From: Micromonospora cathayae
GTDB lineage: Bacteria; Actinomycetota; Actinomycetes; Mycobacteriales; Micromonosporaceae
Direction: 5' to 3'
Assembly: GCF_028993575.1 (NCBI RefSeq)
Contig: NZ_CP118615.1
Span: 4,245,001-4,309,000, forward strand
DNA: 64,000 nucleotides
The translations under genes and the position numbers were made by a program. The notes beneath the pieces were generated by a model. That model searched no databases and was not told the DNA's origin. It saw only the letters and a program-made list of their open reading frames with translations. Below are positions 52,673 to 60,994 of this stretch, in pieces (position 1 is the first letter of the stretch; every line of letters starts with the position of its first letter).

Positions 52673-53845
52673 ATGACAGACAACCTCGGTGACGCGGTCG
52701 GTGACGCGCTGCGCGCCGTCCTGCTGTTCCTGCCGAAAGCCCTGGCCTTCGTGGCGATCCTGGTCGCCGGTTGGCTGGTCGCCAAGGCGGTGCGCCGGCT
52801 GGTCGACCGGGTGCTGGAGCGGGTGGGCTTCGACCGGATGGTGGAGCGCGGTGGCGTCCGCACCGCCCTGGCGCGTTCCCAGTACGACGCCAGCGACATC
52901 GTCGCCAAGCTCGCCTACTTCGGGGTCCTGCTGCTCACCCTGTACCTGGCCTTCGGCGTCTGGGGCCCGAACCCCATCTCCGACCTGATCGCCGGGATCA
53001 TCGCCTGGTTGCCCCGCGCGTTCGTGGCGATCGTCATCGTGGTGGTCGCGGCGGCCATCGCCCGCGCGGTCAAGGACATCATCGGCAGCGCCCTCGGCGG
53101 TCTCTCCTACGGCCGGATCCTGGCCAACGTCGCCTCGGTCTTCATCATCGGGCTGGGCGTCATCGCCGCCCTCAACCAGGTCGGGATCGCCACCACCGTC
53201 ACCACGCCGGTGTTGATCGCCGTCCTGGCGACCATCGGCGGCATCCTCGTGGTCGGGGTCGGTGGCGGCCTGGTGCGTCCGATGCAGAACCGGTGGGAGT
53301 CCTGGCTCAGCCGGGCCGAGCAGGAGTCCGGGACCATCGCCGCGCACACCCGCGCCTACCGGGCCGCCCGGTTGGACGTCGAGCGGCAGCTCGCCCGGCC
53401 GACGTCGCCCCCGCCGGCTGTCCCGGGCAGCACCGCCCCGGTTCCGTCGGCTGCGACCGGCGGCACCGATCCGCAGGCCCGGGACGCGGAGGCCCGGGAC
53501 GCCGAGGAGACCTACGCCTTCCCCCGTCAGGACGCCGACGCCACCGCCTTCATCCCACGCCCGGACGCGGACGCGACGACCATGCCGCCCCGACCGGACC
53601 CGGACGCGACGACCGCGCTCCCGAGCCAGGACCCGGGTGCGGCGACGACTCTGTCCGGTCAGGATCCGGACGCGACGACGGCCTTCCCCCGCCAGGACGC
53701 GGACGCGACGACGGCTTTCCCCCGGCAGGACGCGGACGCGACGGTGCGGATCCCGCCGACGGACGGGAAGTTGCCGCAGCCCCGGCAGGACCCGGAAGCC
53801 ACCATGGTGATCCGGCCACCGGCCGACGGCGGGACCGCCCGCTGA
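52673..53845 (+). CDS. MscS-like (TM-helix repeat) channel protein with repetitive C-terminal tail
   Basis: A 390-aa membrane protein. The first 210 residues have about five hydrophobic helices, starting AVLLFLPKALAFVAILVAGWLVAKAVRRLVDR, with a second similar unit LIAGIIAWLPRAFVAIVIVVVAAAIARAVKDI; such tandem units are the TM_helix repeats of small-conductance channel-like proteins. A helical linker follows (about 210-240). The last 130 residues are disordered and acidic, with about seven copies of an 11-residue repeat of the form P-R-Q-D-x-D-A-T-T-x-x. AAGGAA precedes the ATG. The role of the tail is unknown. Confidence 0.78.
   Translation: MTDNLGDAVGDALRAVLLFLPKALAFVAILVAGWLVAKAVRRLVDRVLERVGFDRMVERGGVRTALARSQYDASDIVAKLAYFGVLLLTLYLAFGVWGPNPISDLIAGIIAWLPRAFVAIVIVVVAAAIARAVKDIIGSALGGLSYGRILANVASVFIIGLGVIAALNQVGIATTVTTPVLIAVLATIGGILVVGVGGGLVRPMQNRWESWLSRAEQESGTIAAHTRAYRAARLDVERQLARPTSPPPAVPGSTAPVPSAATGGTDPQARDAEARDAEETYAFPRQDADATAFIPRPDADATTMPPRPDPDATTALPSQDPGAATTLSGQDPDATTAFPRQDADATTAFPRQDADATVRIPPTDGKLPQPRQDPEATMVIRPPADGGTAR
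53518..53755 (+). repeat. 33-bp in-frame tandem repeat in the channel-like gene
   Basis: Seven or so imperfect 33-base units coding for FPRQDADATAF-like 11-mers. The two copies at about 53680-53745 are nearly identical at DNA level, which suggests recent slippage; earlier copies are more diverged. Confidence 0.75.
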
Positions 53846-53945
53846 CCCGGTCACCCGCGCACCGGCGCGAGCGGCCGGGCCGCTTCGGCAGGGCCGCAGT
53901 GGCCGGGCCGCTTCGGCCGGCTCAGGGGTTCGCCGGGCCACCGGC

Positions 53946-54365
53946 TCACGCCGGGTCGGTACGTCCGTCCAGGTAGAACCACCGGCCGTCGGTACGGCGG
54001 AACCGGCTGCGTTCGTGCAGGGTGCCCACCCGCCCCCGCTCGCGGTAGTGGGCCCGGAACTCCACCGTGCCGGTGGCGTCGAAGAGGCCGCCCCCGCTGG
54101 TCGACAGCACCTCCAGGCGGGTCCACCGCGTCCCGGGTTCCAGGTCGAGCGCGACCGGGCGGGTGGTGGCGTCCCAACTCCGCAGCAGGTAGGCGGTGTC
54201 CCTGACCGCGAAGGCGGCGAACCGGGCACGCATCAACGACTCGGCCGTGCCGGCGTCGGCCTCGCCCCGGTGCAGCCTCCCGCAGCAGGGCGCGTACCGC
54301 TGTCCCGAGCCACACGGGCAGGCCAGCTCGTCGGTCGTGCGCCGGGTCGCGCCACGTTTCGCCAC
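53946..54365 (-). CDS. YchJ-like (UPF0225) SEC-C motif protein
   Basis: A 139-aa protein. The N-terminal zinc-binding SEC-C-like motif is CPCGSGQRYAPCCGRLH at about residues 16-32. The NTF2-like remainder (ESLMRARFAAFAVRDTAYLLRSWDATTRP, VEFRAHYRERG, ERSRFRRTDGRWFYLDG) fits the UPF0225/YchJ family at usual length. Function unclear in general. The start codon is GTG. CAGAAT lies 6 bases upstream and no Shine-Dalgarno is seen, so it may be leaderless. Confidence 0.87.
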   Translation of the reverse strand: MAKRGATRRTTDELACPCGSGQRYAPCCGRLHRGEADAGTAESLMRARFAAFAVRDTAYLLRSWDATTRPVALDLEPGTRWTRLEVLSTSGGGLFDATGTVEFRAHYRERGRVGTLHERSRFRRTDGRWFYLDGRTDPA

Positions 54366-54427
54366 CGGGCCATTCTGGCCGATCCGACCGGCCGGCTTCC
54401 GGGCCGGGGTCGCCCGGTGCCGGCGGG

Positions 54428-55240
54428 TCAGGGGGTGGGCAGCGGTGCGCCAGTCTCCAGCAGGGTCTTCATGCTGGCGAGTAGCTCGGGCCAGCCGCCG
54501 CTACCGTCGAGCTGGCCGCTGATCGCCTGGTGCATCCGGCTGCCCGGGTCGAAGTCGTCGTGTACGACGGTGAGCCGGACACCGGAGCCGTACGGTTCCA
54601 GCTCGAAGGTCACGCGGGACCGCCGCTCCCGGGCCGCCTCGGCGAACTCCTCGGCCGACCAGCCGAAGAACTCGGCGTGTCCCGGCTGCATGAGGTGCCA
54701 GCTGTAGGAGAGCCGGCGGTAGGGCTCGGCTTCGAGCACCCGCTGGCCGAGATCCCGGGGCTCCTCGTCGGGGGCGTCCTGCCAGCGGATCGGTGAGCCG
54801 ACCCGCCAGTCGGACTCCAGCGCCGCACCGCCCCAGTACCGACGGGTGAAGGCCGGCTCGGTCAGGGCCCGCCAGAGTTGTTCCGGGGTGGTGTTGACGT
54901 ACGTGGTGTAGACGAAGGTGGGTGCGGCCATGGGTGGTTGCTCCAATGCTCTCCGCAGGTCCGCGAGAGCGCGGGCCTGTTCCCGGTGATAGCGGCCGAT
55001 CCAGCGGTCGGCGACGGCGTTGATCGGCGCGGCGTTGAGGTGGTGCAGCTTCGCGCGGCCCTGCCGCCGGGTGGTCACCAGGTCGGCGGCCTCCAGGACG
55101 GCCAGGTGTTTGCTCACCGCCTGGCGGGTCATCTCCAGCCCGGCGCAGAGTTCACGCAGCGTCTGTCCGTTGCGCTCGTGGAGGCTGTCGAGCAGTCGGC
55201 GTCGGCTCGGGTCGGCCAGTGCCCGGAACACCGCGTCCAT
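54428..55240 (-). CDS. ArsR-type regulator fused to an SRPBCC (AHSA1-like) domain
   Basis: A 270-aa protein. Residues 1-90 are an ArsR winged helix (FRALADPSRRRLLDSLHERNGQTLRELCAGL, TRQAVSKHLAVLEAADLV). Residues about 105-265 are an SRPBCC/AHSA1-like domain (YVNTTPEQLWRALTEPAFTRRYWGGAALESDW, SYSWHL, SRVTFELEPYG, GWPELLASMKTLLETG). No metal-sensing cysteine pattern is seen, so it may sense a hydrophobic ligand through the SRPBCC pocket. I chose ATG 55240, preceded by GAGGTGGGG, because the alternative at 55255 lies inside the operator palindrome. Confidence 0.85.
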   Translation of the reverse strand: MDAVFRALADPSRRRLLDSLHERNGQTLRELCAGLEMTRQAVSKHLAVLEAADLVTTRRQGRAKLHHLNAAPINAVADRWIGRYHREQARALADLRRALEQPPMAAPTFVYTTYVNTTPEQLWRALTEPAFTRRYWGGAALESDWRVGSPIRWQDAPDEEPRDLGQRVLEAEPYRRLSYSWHLMQPGHAEFFGWSAEEFAEAARERRSRVTFELEPYGSGVRLTVVHDDFDPGSRMHQAISGQLDGSGGWPELLASMKTLLETGAPLPTP

Positions 55241-55252
55241 CCCCACCTCGCA

Positions 55253-55300
55253 CATGCAGCCGTACGGTTGCCTAAGGTTAGGGAACCGTACGGCTGCATG
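55253..55300. promoter_or_regulatory. 48-bp palindromic operator upstream of the ArsR-SRPBCC gene
   Basis: Two perfect 17-base arms, CATGCAGCCGTACGGTT and AACCGTACGGCTGCATG, flank a 14-base spacer that contains its own palindrome CCTAA-GG-TTAGG. It ends 13 bases before the start codon on the minus strand and overlaps the likely promoter, as expected for an autorepressed ArsR gene. Confidence 0.75.
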
Positions 55301-55316
55301 TCAACGCGTGGGCAGG

Positions 55317-56561
55317 TCACCGGGTCGTGGCACCAGGTCGTCCGTCGCCGGCGACCGCGTCCCGGATCATCACCCGGAGCTGCTCCATCGGGTCCCCGTC
55401 GCCGGCCGAGAGCCGGTTCTTCGTGGCGGCGACGGTCAGGCCCAGCTCCGGATAGGCGTACGCGAGACTGCCGCCGACCCCGCCGGTGCCGAACGAGCCG
55501 TCGGGATCCACGCCGTACCCGAGCCCCCAGGCGATCTCCAGGCCGAGCGTCCAGTCCACTCCCGCTATCTGGGTGGTGGACAGTTCCGTCAGCCGGCCGG
55601 GGGAGACCAGCCGTACCCCGTCGAGCGTGCCGATCAGGGCGGCGTACAGCCTGGCCATGCCCCGCGCGGTGACCGTCCCGACCGCCGGCAGCTCGGCCCG
55701 CAGCAGGTCGGCCCGGTTGCCGAACGCGGCGTCCGGGGCGACGGCCGGCGGCACCGCCAGGTCGAAGTGCGGCAGGTGGGCGCGCATCGTCGCCAGCATC
55801 GCCGACCAGTTCCCGTCGACCAGCCGGGCCAGCCGACCGAGTTCCGACCCGGGTACGGCGAGGAAGAGTTCCCCGGCCAGGCCGAGCGGCCCGGTCACCT
55901 CCTCGGCGAGCACCTGCGAGACGGTACGCCCGGTCACCCGGCGGACCACCTCGCCGACCAGCCACCCGTACGTCCAGACGTGGTAGCCGGTGGCGGTGCC
56001 GGGCGCCCACCGCAGCTCGCTGTCGGCGACGATCCGGCACATCCGCTCCCAGTCGGTGAAGTCCGTCGGGGTGACGTCGGCCGGCAGCGCCGGCACGCCC
56101 GCCGAGTGGGTCAGCGCGTGCCGCAGTGTCACCCCGTCCTTGCCGTGCCGGCCGAACTCCGGCCACACCCGGGCGATCGGCAGGTCGTGGTCCAGTGCGC
56201 CGCGCTCGGCGAGCACGTGCACCACCGTGGAGGTGAGGCCCTTACCCGTGGAGTAGGCGAAGAACGGGGTGTCAGCGGTGACCGGCCGTCCGGTGGCCGG
56301 GTCGGCGACACCGGCGCAGGCGTCGACGATCATCCTGCCGTCCAGGTAGGCCGCCACCTGGATCCCGGTCTCCTGCCCGGAGGCGACGAGATCGTCGATC
56401 GTCCGCTGCACCCGCGCCTGGAGGCTGTCCTGGCCGGTCACGCCTACCTGGCGGCTGTCCTGGCCGGTCACGCGTACCTGGAGGCTGTCCTGGCCGGTCA
56501 CCCGGGCCTGGCGGCTGTCCTGGTCCGGTACCCGCGCGGGAAGGCTGTCGTGGTCCGTCAT
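55317..56561 (-). CDS. serine beta-lactamase-fold hydrolase (esterase EstB type)
   Basis: A 414-aa protein of the class C beta-lactamase family as used by EstB-like esterases. The SxxK motif is FFAYSTGKG with Ser104 and Lys107. A tyrosine region GTATGYHVWTYGWLVGEV fits the second motif. LSTTQIAGVDWTLGLEIAWGLGYG, then FGTGGVGGSLAYAYPELGL, occupies the third motif region. There is no signal peptide, so a cytosolic esterase or peptidase-like role is more likely than antibiotic resistance. The first 50 residues are five copies of a 10-residue repeat. ATG 56561 is favoured; there is no clear ribosome site. Confidence 0.82.
   Translation of the reverse strand: MTDHDSLPARVPDQDSRQARVTGQDSLQVRVTGQDSRQVGVTGQDSLQARVQRTIDDLVASGQETGIQVAAYLDGRMIVDACAGVADPATGRPVTADTPFFAYSTGKGLTSTVVHVLAERGALDHDLPIARVWPEFGRHGKDGVTLRHALTHSAGVPALPADVTPTDFTDWERMCRIVADSELRWAPGTATGYHVWTYGWLVGEVVRRVTGRTVSQVLAEEVTGPLGLAGELFLAVPGSELGRLARLVDGNWSAMLATMRAHLPHFDLAVPPAVAPDAAFGNRADLLRAELPAVGTVTARGMARLYAALIGTLDGVRLVSPGRLTELSTTQIAGVDWTLGLEIAWGLGYGVDPDGSFGTGGVGGSLAYAYPELGLTVAATKNRLSAGDGDPMEQLRVMIRDAVAGDGRPGATTR
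56409..56549 (-). repeat. 30-bp tandem repeat at the 5' end of the hydrolase gene
   Basis: Five 10-residue units of type D-S-x-Q-x-R-V-T-G-Q, from about residue 5 to 51. The three central DNA copies share long identical blocks such as GGCTGTCCTGGCCGGTCA, indicating recent duplication. The repeat lies before the catalytic domain. Confidence 0.75.
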
Positions 56562-56618
56562 GGGCAACGACCCTGCCAGAACCGCGGTGGCGGCTCCCGA
56601 CATTTACCGCCGGGCCGG

Positions 56619-56624
56619 TAGGTT
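56619..56624 (+). promoter_or_regulatory. -10-like hexamer for leaderless RNase H gene
   Basis: TAGGTT, 6 bases before the ATG at 56631, with no Shine-Dalgarno in the interval. Confidence 0.45.
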
Positions 56625-56630
56625 GCCGGC

Positions 56631-57131
56631 ATGGTGGACACGACGACCGGAGCCGGCACGGAGACCACGGGCCGGGTGGTGGAGATCTGGACCGACGGGG
56701 CGTGCAGCGGGAATCCCGGCCCCGGTGGCTGGGGCGTCGTCCTGCGTTACGGCGCGCACGAACGGGAACTCAGCGGCGGCGAGCCGACCGCGACCACCAA
56801 CAACCGGATGGAGTTGATGGCCGCCATCCAGGCCCTGGAGAGCCTGACCCGGCCGGTCGTCGTCCGGCTGCACACCGACAGCACGTACGTGCGTAACGGC
56901 ATCACCAGTTGGCTCGCCGGGTGGCAGCGCAACGGCTGGTTGACCGCGGCGAAACAGCCGGTCAAGAACGCCGACCTGTGGCAGCGGCTGGCCACTGCCT
57001 GCGCCCGGCACCAGGTGAGCTGGCACTGGGTGAAGGGCCACAACGGACACCCGGAGAACGAGCGGGCGGACGCGCTGGCGAACCGGGGCCTGACCGAGGC
57101 CCGTTCGGCGTCCCACGCCGGGGCACGCTGA
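56631..57131 (+). CDS. rnhA: ribonuclease HI
   Basis: A 166-aa RNase H1 with a 14-residue N-terminal extension. The DEDD site is complete: Asp22 ([16 protein letters not shown]), Glu61 (NNRMELMAA), Asp83 (LHTDSTYV) and Asp147 (NERADALA). His137 in [11 protein letters not shown] corresponds to the general-base His. The substrate-binding basic region [24 protein letters not shown] is present. It degrades RNA in RNA-DNA hybrids in the cytosol. It is divergent from the serine hydrolase and convergent with a small gene at 57156-57389. Confidence 0.95.
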   Translation: MVDTTTGAGTETTGRVVEIWTDGACSGNPGPGGWGVVLRYGAHERELSGGEPTATTNNRMELMAAIQALESLTRPVVVRLHTDSTYVRNGITSWLAGWQRNGWLTAAKQPVKNADLWQRLATACARHQVSWHWVKGHNGHPENERADALANRGLTEARSASHAGAR

Positions 57132-57155
57132 GTCACCCCGTCCCGGTCGGGTCAC

Positions 57156-57389
57156 TCACTCCTCGCGGGACGGGTCCGCGCTGCCCGCGACGTCGTTCAC
57201 GTCGTACCCGGCGTGGCTGGTGGTGGTCGCCGGTCGTCCCTCGCCGGGAACCGGCCCGTCCTCGAGATCGTCACCGGTGTCCGTGGTGGTGTGCAGCGAG
57301 TCGCCGGGCGGACGCAGGGACGCCTCGTACGCGGTGCTGCCGTCCGGCTCGTCGGTGGCGGCGCGGTCCTTCTGCTGATCCATGTTCAT
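57156..57389 (-). CDS. small acidic hypothetical protein
   Basis: A 77-aa acidic, Gly/Asp/Thr-rich protein (QQKDRAATDEPDGSTAYEAS, TTTDTGDDLEDGPVPGEG) with no clear fold and no cysteine, probably disordered. The frame is open further upstream through a 24-bp repeat region, but that extension is arginine-rich and unlike the gene. ATG 57389 and ATG 57383 are alternatives. Function unknown. Confidence 0.5.
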   Translation of the reverse strand: MNMDQQKDRAATDEPDGSTAYEASLRPPGDSLHTTTDTGDDLEDGPVPGEGRPATTTSHAGYDVNDVAGSADPSREE

Positions 57390-57405
57390 GGCCCGGTGGT
57401 GCCCA

Positions 57406-57500
57406 CGTCGGCGCGCCGCAAACGTCGCTCGTCGGCGCGCCGCAAACGTCGCTCGTCGGCGCGCCGCAAACGTCGCTCGTCGGCGCGCCACGAAGGTCGG
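57406..57500. repeat. 24-bp tandem repeat upstream of the small acidic gene
   Basis: Three exact copies of CGTCGGCGCGCCGCAAACGTCGCT (57406-57429, 57430-57453, 57454-57477), and a fourth imperfect copy to about 57500. Each unit contains the palindrome GGCGCGCC. It lies between two minus-strand small genes, so it is in a leader or promoter region. Confidence 0.85.
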
Positions 57501-57507
57501 GGCGGCC

Positions 57508-57795
57508 TCACCGCTCGGTCCGGTCCTCGATCTCCCCTCCGCTCTCGCCCGGGCGGGCGCCGATCGCCTCCTCGGCGGCCTGCCCGTCGGTGGCGGTGTC
57601 GCCCAGGTCGAGGTCGCTGCGGGGCAGGTCCTCGACGCCGGTGACCGTGCCGGTGCCGCGCCGGGGGCCGGCCTCGCGGGAGTTGCCGGTACGGCCCGGC
57701 CGCACGCCGGTCGCGTCGACCCGGCCTCCGGCGGTCTCACCCGGCAGGTGATCGGCCCGGGACCGGGCCACCCGTCGCACGTCGTCGTCGCTCAT
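57508..57795 (-). CDS. small hypothetical protein
   Basis: A 95-aa polar protein starting MSDDDVRRVARSRADHLPGE, with Gly/Arg/Asp-rich composition and a C-terminal acidic stretch. It is likely disordered. GGAGGGG precedes the ATG at 57795. It is divergent from the peptide ABC operon. No family recognised. Confidence 0.55.
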   Translation of the reverse strand: MSDDDVRRVARSRADHLPGETAGGRVDATGVRPGRTGNSREAGPRRGTGTVTGVEDLPRSDLDLGDTATDGQAAEEAIGARPGESGGEIEDRTER

Positions 57796-58096
57796 CGCCA
57801 CCCCTCCGTCCGCGTCGGCCGGTACGCGTGCCGCGTCCGGCGGTCGGCGCTTTCCCGCCGGCGGGTGGGCAAAACCTCCGCCGGTACGAGGTGGTTGTCG
57901 GCTGGCGGACCTGATTGTCGACCGAACGGCTGACAACCGAATCGGCTCGTTATTGCACGGCGTCGACCGCGAGACCGAATCGTTAGCTATGCATGACAAC
58001 CGATCTAACCGTTACCGGAACGATTCAATCCGACCGTTGGAACTGTTCTAGCGTCGACTTCGGGAACTCATTCCGTAGTTGACGAAGGGACCCGTC
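57796..58096. other. A/T-richer divergent promoter region of the peptide ABC operon
   Basis: About 300 bases with no gene. It contains a recurrent word: TGACAACCGA at 57931-57940 and 57994-58003, and its complement core GGTTGTC at 57893-57899. TTGTC and GACAA form an additional inverted pair around 57915-57936. The copies may be operator sites for an unidentified regulator. A weak promoter (TTCAAT, 17 bases, TCTAGC) ends about 45 bases before the operon start. Confidence 0.4.
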
Positions 58097-59128
58097 ATGA
58101 GCGACATGTCCCACCCGCCTGCCCTTTCCGTGGCCGGTGATCCGGTGTCGGAGGGTGTGATGACCTCCGTCGATCCGCCGACCGACGGAAAGGGGCGGCA
58201 GGTGGTCGGTCGGTCGCCCGGCCAGCTCGCCTGGATGCGCCTGCGCCGGGACCGTACCGCCATGATCAGCGCCGGGACGCTGATCGCGGCGATGCTGCTC
58301 GCCCTCGCCGCGCCGCTGGTGGAGGCGCTGACCGGAATCGATCCCACCGACAAGTTCGCCGACCGGCTCAACAGCTTCGGCATGCCGATCGGTTACGCCG
58401 GGGGGATCACCGGCGAGCACTGGCTCGGCCTGGAGCCGGGGACCGGCCGGGACATCCTGATGCAGCTGGTGTACGGCCTGCGTACCTCGCTGTTCATCGC
58501 GTTCGCCTCGGCCGTGCTCGCCTCGGCGGTCGGGGTCGGCGTCGGTATCGTCGCCGGCTACGCCCGGGGCTGGCTGGACGGGTTGATCAACTGGTTCATC
58601 GACGTGACCCTGGCGTTTCCGTTTCTGATCTTCGCGTTGGCGGTCATCCCCATCCTGGAGGACCGCTTCTACTCCGCCCGGGAGGCCCCGCCGCCGAGCT
58701 TCCGGATCGCCCTGATCGTCGCCACGTTCGGCCTGTTCAGCTGGACGTACACCGCCCGACTCGTCCGTGGGCAGGTGATCTCGCTGCGGGAACGTGAATT
58801 CGTCGACGCGGCCCGCGCCGCCGGGGCCGGCACCGGTCACATCCTGCTACGGCAACTCCTGCCCAACATCTGGGCGCCCATTCTGGTCACGGTCTCGCTG
58901 AACGTTCCGCAGTTCATCGCGATCGAGGCCGCTCTCGCATTCGTCAACATCGGCGTCACCGAGCCCACTCCGGATCTCGGCCGAATGATCTACAACAGCA
59001 TCGGATACGTCGCCACCGATCCGTACTACACATTGTTCCCCGGTTTGACGATCTTTCTGCTCGTCCTCGCGTTCAACCTCTTCGGTGACGCGTTGCGGGA
59101 TTCGCTCGACCCCAGGTCGAACCGGTAG
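58097..59128 (+). CDS. peptide/nickel-type ABC permease (OppC/DppC-like)
   Basis: A 343-aa permease. A polar N-terminus of 45 residues (PPTDGKGRQVVGRSPGQLAWMRLRRD) is followed by about six helices. The BPD_transp_1 core has GRDILMQLVYGLRTSLFIAFASA, VGVGVGIVAGYARG and the EAA loop EREFVDAARAAGAGTGHILLRQLLPN. The C-terminal ...SLDPRSNR is typical of OppC. ATG 58097 follows GAAGGGA. It is first in the operon, ahead of the binding protein, an uncommon order. Confidence 0.9.
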   Translation: MSDMSHPPALSVAGDPVSEGVMTSVDPPTDGKGRQVVGRSPGQLAWMRLRRDRTAMISAGTLIAAMLLALAAPLVEALTGIDPTDKFADRLNSFGMPIGYAGGITGEHWLGLEPGTGRDILMQLVYGLRTSLFIAFASAVLASAVGVGVGIVAGYARGWLDGLINWFIDVTLAFPFLIFALAVIPILEDRFYSAREAPPPSFRIALIVATFGLFSWTYTARLVRGQVISLREREFVDAARAAGAGTGHILLRQLLPNIWAPILVTVSLNVPQFIAIEAALAFVNIGVTEPTPDLGRMIYNSIGYVATDPYYTLFPGLTIFLLVLAFNLFGDALRDSLDPRSNR

Positions 59129-59187
59129 TTCCGGCACCCACCAGACGCCCGGCCGCCGGAAGACGGCCGGCGAGAAGGGAGCACACC

Positions 59188-60933
59188 GTGCGCGCACAAT
59201 GGCGGACCCTGTCCATCGGCGTCCTGGCCGTGACGCTGGTCGCCACCGGCTGCAGCCCCACCCCCGACGACGGGGGCGGCGGCGAGCAGGAGACCCGCAC
59301 CCAGACCGGCTCGGTGTCCTACGACCCGGCCGACAACACCGGCCCCGCGCCGGCCGTCGAAGGCGCCCGCCGGGGCGGCACCGTCACCGTGCTGCAGAAC
59401 GCCGACTTCGAGCACCTCGACCCGGCCCGCACCTACGTCAACCGGGCGCAGATGACCAGCGGGCTCTTCCAACGGTCGCTCACCGGCTACCAGGAGGACG
59501 GCAGCGGGGAACTGAAGGTCGTCGGTGACCTCGCCACCGACCCGGGCAAGGACGTCGACGGCGACTGCAAGGTCTGGCAGTACACCCTCCGCGACGGCCT
59601 GAAGTACGAGGACGGCTCCCCGGTGACCAGCAAGGACGTCGCCTACGGGGTCGCCCGGTCGTTCGCCCCGAACCTCAACGAGGGCCCGAAGTACATCCAG
59701 CAGTGGCTGTACCCGGGCGGCGTCTACAACGCCACCTACCGGGGCCCGTACGACGGGGGGAAGGCGACCCCGGACGGCGTCGAGACGCCCGACGACCGGA
59801 CCATCCGGTTCACCTTCGCCGAACCGCACTGCGACATGCCGTACGCGGCGGCCCTGGCGACCACCGTGCCGGTGCCCGCGGCGAAGGACACCCGGGAGAA
59901 CTACGACCTGCGCCCGTTCTCCTCCGGGCCGTACAAGGTCAGGTCGTACCAGCGGGACGTGGCGCTGGAACTGGAGCGCAACCCGCACTGGGACCCGGCC
60001 ACCGACCCGCTGCGCACCGCCTACCCGGACGCGTACCGGTTCAGCTTCGGTCTGGAGGCCGCCCAGGCCGCCGAGCGGCTGGTCGCCGACGCGCCGGCCG
60101 ACCAGGCCTCGATCACCTGGGAGGACGTGCCACCGGCGGTGCTGTCCCGGACCACCAGCGGCCCGGTCGCCGAGCGGGTGATCAAGGGCCCCACCCAGTA
60201 CACCTGGACGCTGACCATCAACACCCAGCGGGTCACCGACCTCAACGTGCGCAAGGCGCTGAACTACGCCGTCGACAAGGACGCCATGCTCAAGGCGATC
60301 GGCGGGCAGGCCGCCGGCAGCCCGGCCACCACCCTGATGTCACCGACCACCGCCGGTTGGCGGGCGTACGACGTGTTCGGCGCCCCGGTGACCGGTGACC
60401 CGCAGAAGGCGAAGGAACTGCTCGCCGGGAAGACCCCGTCCCTGGTGCTGGCGTACGCCAACACCGAACTGCGGACCCAGCAGGCCGAGGCGATCCGGAA
60501 GACCCTCACCGAACGCGGCTTCACCATCACCACCAAGGCGCTCGACTCCAGCAGCTACTACGACGAGATCGGCCGCAAGGACAACCCGTACGACCTGTAC
60601 CTGAGCGGCTGGGGCGCGGACTGGCCGACCGGCTCGACGGTCATCCCGCCGGTCTACGACGGCCGGGAGATCGCCCCGGAGGGCAACAACAACCTGTCCT
60701 ACGTCGACGACCCCGGCGTCAGCGCCGAGATCGACCGGATCCGTCGGCTTCCCGCCGCCGAGCAGGACGCGGCCTGGATGGCCCTGGACCAGAAGATCAT
60801 GCGCGAGCTGGCACCGGTCGTGCCGTGCTACTACGACGCCACCTACGAACTGCGCGGTTCGAAGGTCGGCAACGCGTTCCTCAGCGACGCGTTCGGCGTG
60901 ATCCAGGTGAACACCCTCTTCGTCAAGCAGTGA
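59188..60933 (+). CDS. peptide/nickel-type ABC substrate-binding lipoprotein
   Basis: A 581-aa SBP_bac_5 protein. Lipobox VTLVATGC puts the lipidated Cys at residue 22, followed by a Gly/Asp-rich linker. The family fold is seen in GGTVTVLQNADFEHLDPARTY, WQYTLRDGLKYEDGSPVTSKDVAYGVARSF, RPFSSGPYKV, VRKALNYAVDKDAM and QKAKELLAG. It binds an oligopeptide or similar solute outside the membrane. GTG start with AGAAGGGAG. A strong hairpin follows, which may separate its mRNA level from the downstream permease. Confidence 0.92.
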   Translation: MRAQWRTLSIGVLAVTLVATGCSPTPDDGGGGEQETRTQTGSVSYDPADNTGPAPAVEGARRGGTVTVLQNADFEHLDPARTYVNRAQMTSGLFQRSLTGYQEDGSGELKVVGDLATDPGKDVDGDCKVWQYTLRDGLKYEDGSPVTSKDVAYGVARSFAPNLNEGPKYIQQWLYPGGVYNATYRGPYDGGKATPDGVETPDDRTIRFTFAEPHCDMPYAAALATTVPVPAAKDTRENYDLRPFSSGPYKVRSYQRDVALELERNPHWDPATDPLRTAYPDAYRFSFGLEAAQAAERLVADAPADQASITWEDVPPAVLSRTTSGPVAERVIKGPTQYTWTLTINTQRVTDLNVRKALNYAVDKDAMLKAIGGQAAGSPATTLMSPTTAGWRAYDVFGAPVTGDPQKAKELLAGKTPSLVLAYANTELRTQQAEAIRKTLTERGFTITTKALDSSSYYDEIGRKDNPYDLYLSGWGADWPTGSTVIPPVYDGREIAPEGNNNLSYVDDPGVSAEIDRIRRLPAAEQDAAWMALDQKIMRELAPVVPCYYDATYELRGSKVGNAFLSDAFGVIQVNTLFVKQ

Positions 60934-60940
60934 CCACACC

Positions 60941-60972
60941 GGTGGGGAGCGGCCCGGCCGCCGCTCCCCACC
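60941..60972 (+). terminator. intra-operon hairpin between binding protein and permease B
   Basis: Two 13-base arms, GGTGGGGAGCGGC and GCCGCTCCCCACC, with a CCGGCC loop. It lies 8 bases after the lipoprotein stop and 22 before the next start. Such hairpins commonly stabilise or partially terminate transcripts so that binding protein is made in excess. Confidence 0.7.
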
Positions 60973-60994
60973 CGCCGCGCCGGGGAGGTGCCCC

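Noticed and set aside
57389..57740. Upstream extension of the small acidic gene through the 24-bp repeats
   Set aside because: The extension is arginine-rich and repetitive, unlike the acidic body, and runs over the neighbouring gene; a repeat with a length divisible by 3 stays open by chance.
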